Shown: positions 1 through 5,155 of the stretch, piece by piece | Position numbering within the stretch: the first letter of the stretch is position 1 | Layout of the letters: the number at the start of each line of letters is the position of its first letter | Assembly: GCA_039714995.1 (NCBI GenBank) | Contig: JBDLII010000139.1 | Span: forward strand, 1 to 5,417 | Direction of reading: 5' to 3' | Source: Sva-25 sp039714995 | GTDB taxonomy: Bacteria; Pseudomonadota; Gammaproteobacteria; Chromatiales; Chromatiaceae | Length of the DNA: 5,417 bases | Position numbers and translations under genes: made by a program | Notes under the pieces: model-generated | The model's database searches: none | What the model saw: only the letters and a program-made list of their open reading frames with translations | What the model was told of the DNA's origin: nothing

Positions 1-906
1 GGCGCCGACCGGGCAGACCTCGACACAGCCCGTCCAGCGTCCCTTGCGGGTGCGCTGGATGCAGAAGGTGCACTTCTCGACCACGCCCTTCATGCGCGGA
101 CGGTTGCCGAGGTAGTGGGTCTTGGGATTCATCTCTTCGGCCGGAAGTTCAGGCTCCCCCCAGTTGAAACGGCGCGCCCAGTAGGGGCAGGCGCCGATGC
201 ACATCCGGCAGCCGATGCACCAGTTGTAATCGATGACGACGATGCCGTCGGGGTCCCGGTAGGTGGTGCGCACCGGGCAAACCTTGACGCAGGGGGGCTT
301 TTCGCACTGCATGCACTGCATCGGGAAATAGAAGGCATCCTTCTCGGGAACCTTGTCGGCCTCGTAATAGTGCTGACCCTCGAGGACGACGCCGGCGGGT
401 TTATAGGCATTTCCACCGACCTGGATGCCATAATCCTCCGGATAGCCGCCCTTGTCCCGGTCCTCATTCGAGAACTCCCCTTTCTCCATGCGCAGGACGC
501 GAATCCATTCGATCTGCTGATTCTCCCCGCGGGACTGGTTGTTCTCGGCGACACAGGCCTTGACGCACCGCCGGCAGCCGATGCATTTCTGGATATTGAG
601 CGCATAACCGAACAGTACGCCCTCCATTGCCGGAGCATCGTCGACCGTGACGTTTTTGCCGAACTCCTCGGAATAGCGCTCGACGAGCCTGTCGATTGCC
701 TCCTTTTTCTCCTCATCCGTCATCAGGCGGTAGTTTTTCTGAAAATGCTCCGCCCAGGTGACATTCTTCGTAGCCCTGGCGGGCTTGGGTGAGAGGAGCG
801 CAGCCGTCCCGGCGAGCGATGCAGCGCTGTAGGTGCCCGCCTTGCGTAGAAAATCGCGGCGGGAGACCCCTTCTGCGGCGTTATGTTTGTTGTTCTGTTT
901 AGGCAT
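1..906 (-). CDS. Tat-exported four-cluster [4Fe-4S] ferredoxin-type electron-transfer subunit (DmsB/NrfC/PsrB/DsrO-like), 3' end cut by window edge
   Basis: Translating from the ATG at 906-904 gives 302 residues with no stop before the left edge. The N-terminus is a Tat signal: S15-R16-R17-D-F-L20-R-K22, then a hydrophobic stretch ending near P42-A-R-A45. Sixteen cysteines form four cluster motifs: C108-x2-C-x2-C-x3-C118; C198-x2-C-x4-C206-x3-C210-P; C230-x2-C-x2-C-x3-C240-P; C279-x2-C282-x11-C294-x3-C298-P. This is the classical arrangement of the four-cluster electron-transfer subunits of DMSO-, polysulfide- and nitrite-reductase-type complexes. These subunits pass electrons between a quinone-reactive membrane subunit and a catalytic or cytochrome subunit. 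The Tat signal places it on the periplasmic side, as in DsrO and TtrB. A GGGGAG ribosome site (917-912) precedes the start by 5 bases. The gene follows the small Tat protein by 33 bases, so the two are probably co-transcribed. The substrate cannot be told, because its partner genes lie outside the window. Confidence 0.93.
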   Translation of the reverse strand, partial: MPKQNNKHNAAEGVSRRDFLRKAGTYSAASLAGTAALLSPKPARATKNVTWAEHFQKNYRLMTDEEKKEAIDRLVERYSEEFGKNVTVDDAPAMEGVLFGYALNIQKCIGCRRCVKACVAENNQSRGENQQIEWIRVLRMEKGEFSNEDRDKGGYPEDYGIQVGGNAYKPAGVVLEGQHYYEADKVPEKDAFYFPMQCMQCEKPPCVKVCPVRTTYRDPDGIVVIDYNWCIGCRMCIGACPYWARRFNWGEPELPAEEMNPKTHYLGNRPRMKGVVEKCTFCIQRTRKGRWTGCVEVCPVGA

Positions 907-911
907 GGTGA

Positions 912-917
912 CTCCCC
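912..917 (-). promoter_or_regulatory. ribosome binding site of the iron-sulfur gene
   Basis: GGGGAG on the minus strand, five bases before the ATG at 906. It supports this start, which also places the Tat motif at a normal distance from the N-terminus. Confidence 0.7.
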
Positions 918-939
918 GGTCGATTGATAGTCGAGTACA

Positions 940-1272
940 TCAGGACTGGTCCTTGTAGTCGTCGACAAATGTCTGCACCATGTCCATCTTCTCCTGTTCG
1001 GACATCAGCACATACTCCCGCTCCAGCAGCTCCTTTTCGCCGGCGTGAGCATCCTTTGTATAGAGCTCTTTCAGGTTGGGCTGTGGAGCCGAATCGACGA
1101 CTGCCTTGGCCAGCCCGGCGGCACCTGAAACGGAAGCCGCTCCGAGGGCCGCCTTCCTGAAAAACCCCCGCCTGGCGGCGCGGGCTGCATCCTCCTGTTC
1201 CGGCCCCGGATTTCGGGCGGACGGGTCAGGGGATAACCATTGCCGGATTGCAGCTATCGATCGCTTCAACAT
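940..1272 (-). CDS. small Tat-signal protein of unknown function, upstream partner of the iron-sulfur subunit
   Basis: A 110-residue protein. It has a long polar n-region with W12, a twin-arginine motif A33-R34-R35-G-F-F-R-K40, a hydrophobic Ala/Gly stretch (41-59), and a charged, helical-looking C-terminus (about 66-109). It has no cysteine and no metal motif. Its C-terminal segment Y87 to Y106 resembles residues 59-78 of the iron-sulfur protein encoded next: Y, L-M, E-K, V and the final Y are identical in register, with several conservative pairs between. The start is well supported by GGAGGG at 1285-1280, 7 bases before the ATG. I do not recognise a named family. Small Tat-signal proteins are known next to periplasmic molybdoenzyme or iron-sulfur genes. 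A role as a structural subunit, an export escort or a membrane anchor (no clear AxA cleavage site is seen) is inference from position. Confidence 0.85.
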   Translation of the reverse strand: MLKRSIAAIRQWLSPDPSARNPGPEQEDAARAARRGFFRKAALGAASVSGAAGLAKAVVDSAPQPNLKELYTKDAHAGEKELLEREYVLMSEQEKMDMVQTFVDDYKDQS

Positions 1273-1279
1273 CTTCTAA

Positions 1280-1285
1280 CCCTCC
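1280..1285 (-). promoter_or_regulatory. strong ribosome binding site of the small Tat gene
   Basis: GGAGGG on the minus strand, with a seven-base spacer to the ATG at 1272. This is the best Shine-Dalgarno match in the window and it fixes the start of the 110-residue reading frame. Confidence 0.75.
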
Positions 1286-1434
1286 ATTGGGCAGTGCCGG
1301 GTACGTGATGCGCACGGCCTCTCTCTTTCAGAAATCTGCTATGACTGTCAGTATGTACAAGTCAACTCCTTCAGAAGACAGCAAGAGGTATGCCATCACT
1401 CTGTACAATCTTCTATCCTAATGTTTTATATGCT

Positions 1435-1463
1435 ATTTTATTTTCTTCATATGGGTCTGCAAA
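1435..1463 (-). promoter_or_regulatory. candidate sigma70-type promoter for the Tat/iron-sulfur operon
   Basis: On the minus strand, TTTGCA (1463-1458) stands 17 bases from TAAAAT (1440-1435), matching the consensus at 4/6 and 5/6 positions. The surrounding DNA is AT-rich. Transcription would start near 1428 and leave a leader of about 155 bases before the ATG at 1272. An alternative, weaker pair is TTGACT (1365-1360) with CATAGC (1343-1338) at 16 bases. Both are read by eye and remain unproven. Confidence 0.35.
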
Positions 1464-1593
1464 ATCTCCCGATTCACTAAACCTGACAAGATGGCAGGAT
1501 CTTCAGTCGCAGTGTCTCTATGTTATTGAATTATGTGTAAAATATTTCTGACAATTTAGCATGCGATCCCGGAGCCGAAGCTTTATGTTCTTG

Positions 1594-1688
1594 TTTTCCA
1601 GGGAAGCTGATCGAATCGCTGCGCGATTCAATCAGAACTCCCTTACAAGTTTTTCTATGAATTAAAGAGGTGGGGTACGGGGGAAGGG
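1594..1688. repeat. REP-like palindromic element, copy 1
   Basis: A hairpin at 1601-1642 pairs GAATCGC (1613-1619) with GCGATTC (1623-1629) around a TGC loop. After one mismatch it continues with CTGAT/ATCAG, and it closes with GGGA/TCCC after a small internal loop. TTTTTCTA (1650-1657) and the 10-mer GGGGGAAGGG (1679-1688) follow. The same ordered blocks occur in inverted orientation at 2000-2075, sharing the 13-mer TGATCGAATCGCT exactly. Relative to that copy, this one has about 20 extra bases between TTTTTCTA and the G-rich block. Confidence 0.7.
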
Positions 1689-1724
1689 AGGAGTGGATGC
1701 ACGTAACATCCCGGTAACTCCGTG

Positions 1725-1796
1725 TAGGGAAGCAGGGCCGGGATTTGTTTTTCAGGGCTGAATAAAACAGGGTTGTTTTATCAGAGCTTCCCTAGC
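1725..1796. repeat. nested palindrome in the repeat mosaic
   Basis: Perfect 9-base outer arms, TAGGGAAGC (1725-1733) and GCTTCCCTA (1786-1794), enclose a second hairpin. The inner arms are ATAAAAC (1762-1768) and GTTTTAT (1775-1781), extended by CTG/CAG with one bulged A. The right side, ATCAGAGCTTCCCTAG, resembles the right arm of the 2025-2069 hairpin, so this may be a diverged relative of the same repeat. Confidence 0.6.
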
Positions 1797-1823
1797 ATGG
1801 CAAAGCCAGAACCAAAAAGAGAT

Positions 1824-1878
1824 GCAGGGTGCAATAAGCGGAGCGCATTGCACCTTTCCATGCGGCGCAATGCCCTGC
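1824..1878. repeat. GGTGCAAT-type palindromic intergenic repeat
   Basis: Arms GGTGCAAT (1828-1835) and ATTGCACC (1847-1854) flank an AAGCGGAGCGC core. Outer GCAGGG (1824-1829) can also pair with CCCTGC (1873-1878). Palindromes of the form GGTG...AAGCGNAGCGC...CACC are, from memory, common intergenic repeats in gammaproteobacteria and some other bacteria. I see no gene inside. Confidence 0.65.
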
Positions 1879-1879
1879 G

Positions 1880-1963
1880 CACTGATATATATCCCTTCCC
1901 CTGTAGATTAACTTGCAGGAATGATCTGCAATGAATAGAAGGGATGGGGGTTCGGGGGAAGGG
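1880..1963. repeat. REP-like element, copy 2, with direct-repeat block and G-rich arm
   Basis: Bases 1880-1923 align without gaps to 1987-2030, 34 of 44 identical by hand count. CCCTTCCCC (1893-1901) can pair with GGGGAAGGG (1955-1963). Alternatively ATCCCTTC (1891-1898) can pair with GAAGGGAT (1938-1945). A small hairpin, TTGCAG/CTGCAA (1913-1918/1926-1931), lies inside. The right end carries four G-tracts. Confidence 0.65.
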
Positions 1964-1986
1964 TAAACGGAATGTCAACTATAACT

Positions 1987-2079
1987 CATTGATATTTGGC
2001 CCTTCCCCCGTAGAAAAATTTGCTGGAAAGCTCTGATCGAGGCGCGAAGCGATTCGATCAGAGCTTTCCCAGGAAGGGG
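1987..2079. repeat. REP-like element, copy 3, with a perfect 16-bp palindrome
   Basis: CCCTTCCCCC (2000-2009) is followed by TAGAAAAA (2011-2018). A perfect stem then has arms at 2025-2040 (GGAAAGCTCTGATCGA) and 2054-2069 around a 13-base loop. Read on the minus strand it has the same order of blocks as copy 1. The 10-mer at 2000-2009 is the exact reverse complement of 1954-1963 and of 1679-1688. Confidence 0.75.
2014..2069 (-). terminator. probable rho-independent terminator of the cytochrome gene, formed by a REP-like palindrome
   Basis: On the minus strand the perfect 16-bp stem is followed after six bases by a run of five T (2018-2014). It begins 75 bases past the cytochrome stop. The T-run is slightly distant, so termination efficiency is uncertain, but no other terminator lies closer to the cytochrome gene. 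Confidence 0.55.
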
Positions 2080-2144
2080 GCTTCCATGTCCCCTCTAACG
2101 GTCAGACTGTTGAGCAGTGAAACCGCTACTTGTTGCTACCTTGC

Positions 2145-4655
2145 CTATTGGCAGATTTTGTTCTTCCCGCTCCAGCTGCAACCTGCATCTCTGCAGCTCT
2201 TTCCGTTCAGATAGTCACTGCAGTTTATCGGTGGGTTGACAGTGATTGTTACCGTTGCTGTATTTGAAGGAGCATCGTTGCTGTCGACCGCATGGTAGGT
2301 GAAGCTGTCTGTACCGGTGAAGCCGGGGTTAGGCGCGTAGGTGAACGAGCCGTCGGCAGCCAGCGTAGCAATACCGCTACCGGCAGCGGAAACCTGAACA
2401 GCCGTGATGGCATCGCCGTCAGCATCGCTGTCGTTGCTCAGCACACCCGGTGCATTGACGGTCAGAGTTATATCCTGTTCCACGGAATAGGCATCGTCAA
2501 CGGCAACTGGGTGGGTATTGACGCCGCCTGTGTTACCCCAGGCTGCTGTGGCCATCACCACCGGCGGCACCATCTTGTAGTCGCCATTGATCTGCATGAC
2601 GCCGGTAATCGGTGCGCCCTGGCTGCTGACTACATCGGCATTGAGCCAGGCATCCATCATGGTGTTGCCTTCCTGGCCGAGAAACGCGTTCTGCTCTTTG
2701 TTGGCCCGTTGCAGGAACTGCATATACTCCCAGCTGGTGCCCTGGTAGAGCAGCTGGATGTGGGCATGGTCGGCTCCTGCTGGCGGATTCAGGGCTACCG
2801 TGTCCCAGTGGTCGAATGAGCCACCCGTGCCGGGGTTGCCGTACTGGCTGTCCGGAACCGGCAAAGCGTTACGCTTCCTGGCCTCATCATAGCTCATCTG
2901 ATATGGCGGAATACGATTGTCGTGCGAGACATGGTTGTTGATGGCGAAGTGGAAGGTATCCACATAACTGCCGGGAGGCATTCCCGCCAGGTCGCCGAGA
3001 GTGGTTGCCACATCACCGCTAACACGGTCGTAAGCCAATTCCAGGGTGTCAGGATATCCAACCGTCAGCAGTACGTCCGCCCACTCCTTGGTCATGGCGT
3101 AGTGTGCCTCGTAGATCCTGGTGTTGGCGCCATCGAGGTCGAGTATGGTCTCGACGGTATCATCGATCTGGCCATCCTGGTCGAGATCAACCGTCAAATT
3201 GCCGTAGTCGCCGTCTACACGGATGACAGTGTCGGCGGAGTCACGCCATTCGATGCGCAACCACATGCGGCGACCTTCCGGGTAACCGGTGATCAGCTTG
3301 TGGCCTGTGAGGTTGGTGACCTTGACGCTGTTGCCGATGACTTCCAGCGAACCGGCTTCGGATAGGTGCTTGGTCGCACGTTCCTGGCCGAGATCCATAG
3401 CCAGCAACTGGGTGCTGTTCAGGCCGCCACCGACGAGCAGGGTGCCGTTGGCATCCTGGTATTGCGACATACTGGCGAACCAGTAGTTGCCGCCGGTGTG
3501 GTCGTGGCGTGGCAGGTCTGCACGAAGCGGCGCGCCGTTTTTGTTGCAGCCGGGATAGGCTTCGCCGGTAGTGGGGCTCAGGCCCACAGGACGCATGTGA
3601 CAGCTCTGGCAGCTGAAGTAACGGTCGGTGCCGTCTGCGTAGTTGCCGCCGGTACCGGCCTGGATCGCTGCCTGGTAGGTGACATCCAGCGAGCCACCCG
3701 CGAATTTCAGATCGGCAGGCAGGCTATCGAAGGCGGAAACCAGCGTGCTCGACAGCGGGCTGGACTTGTATTCGCTGAAGGTGCGCTCGACGATGCCGTA
3801 GGCGTACGGCGGATTATTGAACGCGGCCTTCTCTTCAATCGGACCGCCAAGATTGGGCAAGCCCAGGTTGTTCGGGTCAGTACCCTGGCTGGAAACAACA
3901 AACGGCGCACCATGCTGGGTGCCGTTGCCCGGAGCCAGATCGCCCACCGCCGGGTTGGATACGTCGTGGCAGCTGCCGCAGAAGTCGGGGTGGCGGTGCC
4001 ATTGCGACTGCTGCCACTGGTGACGCGCCTCGGCATCGCTGAACGGCCCCAGTTTCACATTGACGTTGGGAAACAGGGACAACATGCCGCTGCCGTAGAA
4101 GCCTTCACCTGGCGAGCCGGTGGTCGAGCACTTGTCCGGAACGATCTGATCGGGGTCGCAGTTGGCGATAAACGGCGAGTTCATTACACCTTGCAGTGGA
4201 TCACCGGTCGATGGGTTGATCCCGCTGTTGTCCGGGTTGGTCATCGCGTGGCAGGTATCGCAGTCGATGCCGTTGTCATCGCTGGCTCCCAGGCCGGAAC
4301 CGTCGGTCGGCGTGGAGCGGCCACCGTACCAGCCCTTGGCGCTGTGGCAGCGGATGCAGAGGTCGCCGACGCCGTCGAAGTCCTGCTCGGCGACGGCCAG
4401 CGTGGCCCAGAAGACCGGGTCGCGGCCGGCGTTGCCCATGGCCCCGCCGCGCCAACCGGTGGCGGGTTCGGCGCCAGGATCTTCGAGATTGTATCCGGCG
4501 TGGCAGTTGTCGCATTTGTCAGGCGATTCGAAATTACCCACCTCGTTGGGCTGGGTGCCTGGCTGCTGGATCTCCGGTGGAACTGCATCGGCAGCCTGCA
4601 GCGACAAACTGATCAGAGCGGCTGCAGCGAATGCAGAAATTTGTTTTACGAACAT
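2145..4655 (-). CDS. exported pentahaem c-type cytochrome with C-terminal Ig/cadherin-like domain and four-cysteine tail
   Basis: An 836-residue protein with a Sec signal peptide (positive K4, hydrophobic 8-20, likely cut near A-A-D-A24). Five CXXCH haem c sites start at C48, C100, C132, C226 and C349. Possible distal ligands include H212, H220, H222, H384, H386 and H452. Residues 354-710 carry no haem motif; they include a G451-H-K-L-I-T-G-Y-P-E-G-R-R-M-W block, which I recall from other large multihaem cytochromes, and a D490-x-D-x-D-G-x-I-D Ca-loop-like segment. Residues 715-808 match the bacterial Ig/cadherin-like (Big_9/VCBS-type) fold: AVDDAY start, VLSNDSDADGD, GSFTYAPNPGFTGTDSFTY and VTITV end. 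The last 25 residues hold C812, C821, C826 and C835 with W828. C166/C176 may form a disulfide. The ATG has GAGGAGA (4667-4661) five bases upstream. The gene stands alone between two terminators. A periplasmic or cell-surface electron carrier is likely; no catalytic role can be assigned. Confidence 0.93.
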   Translation of the reverse strand: MFVKQISAFAAAALISLSLQAADAVPPEIQQPGTQPNEVGNFESPDKCDNCHAGYNLEDPGAEPATGWRGGAMGNAGRDPVFWATLAVAEQDFDGVGDLCIRCHSAKGWYGGRSTPTDGSGLGASDDNGIDCDTCHAMTNPDNSGINPSTGDPLQGVMNSPFIANCDPDQIVPDKCSTTGSPGEGFYGSGMLSLFPNVNVKLGPFSDAEARHQWQQSQWHRHPDFCGSCHDVSNPAVGDLAPGNGTQHGAPFVVSSQGTDPNNLGLPNLGGPIEEKAAFNNPPYAYGIVERTFSEYKSSPLSSTLVSAFDSLPADLKFAGGSLDVTYQAAIQAGTGGNYADGTDRYFSCQSCHMRPVGLSPTTGEAYPGCNKNGAPLRADLPRHDHTGGNYWFASMSQYQDANGTLLVGGGLNSTQLLAMDLGQERATKHLSEAGSLEVIGNSVKVTNLTGHKLITGYPEGRRMWLRIEWRDSADTVIRVDGDYGNLTVDLDQDGQIDDTVETILDLDGANTRIYEAHYAMTKEWADVLLTVGYPDTLELAYDRVSGDVATTLGDLAGMPPGSYVDTFHFAINNHVSHDNRIPPYQMSYDEARKRNALPVPDSQYGNPGTGGSFDHWDTVALNPPAGADHAHIQLLYQGTSWEYMQFLQRANKEQNAFLGQEGNTMMDAWLNADVVSSQGAPITGVMQINGDYKMVPPVVMATAAWGNTGGVNTHPVAVDDAYSVEQDITLTVNAPGVLSNDSDADGDAITAVQVSAAGSGIATLAADGSFTYAPNPGFTGTDSFTYHAVDSNDAPSNTATVTITVNPPINCSDYLNGKSCRDAGCSWSGKNKICQ

Positions 4656-4660
4656 AGTAC

Positions 4661-4667
4661 TCTCCTC
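4661..4667 (-). promoter_or_regulatory. ribosome binding site of the cytochrome gene
   Basis: GAGGAGA on the minus strand, five bases before the ATG at 4655. It agrees with the start that gives a complete Sec signal peptide. Confidence 0.7.
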
Positions 4668-4887
4668 AGGGTTGCTTTTTCATAAGCCTCTGTCTGCGTT
4701 AACTGCTGGTTGTTGTTATTACGAGCCTACCTCCAGGCGCAGATATTTGGGTGCTTGGTGGGCTCACTGCCACGCCAGCACTAATATGCAGGCAGAGCAA
4801 AAAGTTATGGTTATTGAGGAGTGATTCGTTCATTACACCCCCTCTATCTCTACGCAGAATTGATTGATAATTCACAATATTGAAGTA

Positions 4888-4916
4888 AGCCTAGAGTCTT
4901 TTTAAAAACTTGTCAT
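4888..4916 (-). promoter_or_regulatory. weak candidate promoter for the cytochrome gene
   Basis: On the minus strand, ATGACA (4916-4911) is 17 bases from TAGGCT (4893-4888), matching the sigma70 consensus at 5/6 and 3/6. It would leave a leader of roughly 225 bases. An AT-rich palindromic core (TTTTTAAAAA) lies in the spacer. No clear FNR or sigma54 site was found. Confidence 0.22.
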
Positions 4917-5091
4917 TAACATGGATTAGTTCCCGGGAAATTATGTTATGGAGTGTGGAGTCTTTGCTTGTTTGAATTCAAGACCTGAAAAGTATCTTCA
5001 AGCGCAGGATGGTTGCAGTTTTCAGGGATATGGAATCTGACCCTGGAGCAGGGCGGCTGACCGAGGCAGAATCCGTAATCTGCAGGGGGAA

Positions 5092-5135
5092 AAAAGAAGG
5101 CCGTTATCGAGTGTTAGCGATAACGGCCTTCTTTT
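5092..5135. terminator. strong bidirectional-looking intrinsic terminator
   Basis: Perfect 18-bp arms, AAAAGAAGGCCGTTATCG (5092-5109) and its complement (5118-5135), surround an eight-base loop. On the minus strand the stem runs into TTCTTTTTT and follows the methionine-rich gene by about 20 bases, a textbook rho-independent terminator for that gene. On the plus strand it ends in CTTCTTTTCT, so it may also stop transcripts from the other side. Confidence 0.9.
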
Positions 5136-5155
5136 CTACGTTGTGGAAAAGATTG

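Larger units (their letters stand above)
1273..1593. other. intergenic promoter region, no gene seen
   Basis: This AT-rich stretch lies upstream of the Tat/iron-sulfur operon. No reading frame here has a convincing start and ribosome site. It holds the candidate promoter elements and two copies of TGTACAA (1354-1360 and 1402-1408) 48 bases apart, which might be regulator half-sites. No full FNR, ArcA or sigma54 consensus was found by eye. Confidence 0.5.
4656..5091. other. long intergenic spacer upstream of the cytochrome, no gene seen
   Basis: About 436 bases between the cytochrome start and the terminator of the methionine-rich gene. I see no reading frame with a credible ribosome site. 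Visible items are the weak promoter candidate, a TTTTTAAAAA palindrome and a small CCCTG/CAGGG hairpin (5041-5053). It could hold an upstream regulatory leader, but no known riboswitch pattern is recognised. Confidence 0.5.

Noticed and set aside
115..792. Plus-strand 225-codon open frame opposite the iron-sulfur gene
   Set aside because: It is antisense to a gene with sixteen ordered cluster cysteines, has no recognisable domain, and owes its openness to codon bias of the real gene.
940..1272. Formate dehydrogenase-region small Tat protein
   Set aside because: That family, as I remember it, is shorter and ends in a different conserved motif. Only the twin-arginine signal and the idea of a small upstream protein are shared.
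1781..1978. Minus-strand 65-codon open frame in the intergenic region
   Set aside because: It consists almost entirely of the palindromic repeats at 1786-1963 and has no ribosome site or protein character.
1594..2079. CRISPR array
   Set aside because: The repeats are palindromic, differ in orientation and spacing, and show no regular repeat-spacer pattern.
2020..2214. Plus-strand 64-codon open frame
   Set aside because: It spans the 2025-2069 hairpin and the 3' end of the cytochrome on the other strand, with no sign of coding.
3366..4685. Plus-strand 439-codon open frame opposite the cytochrome
   Set aside because: It overlaps the five CXXCH sites on the other strand. It is Val/Ala/Gly-rich with no domain pattern and no convincing ribosome site.
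4162..4824. Plus-strand 220-codon open frame running into the spacer
   Set aside because: Most of it is antisense to the cytochrome, and the short part in the spacer has no recognisable motif or coding character.
4855..4885. FNR box near TTGATTGATAATTCACAATATTG
   Set aside because: TTGAT half-sites are present, but no correctly spaced ATCAA partner exists, so the dyad consensus is not met.
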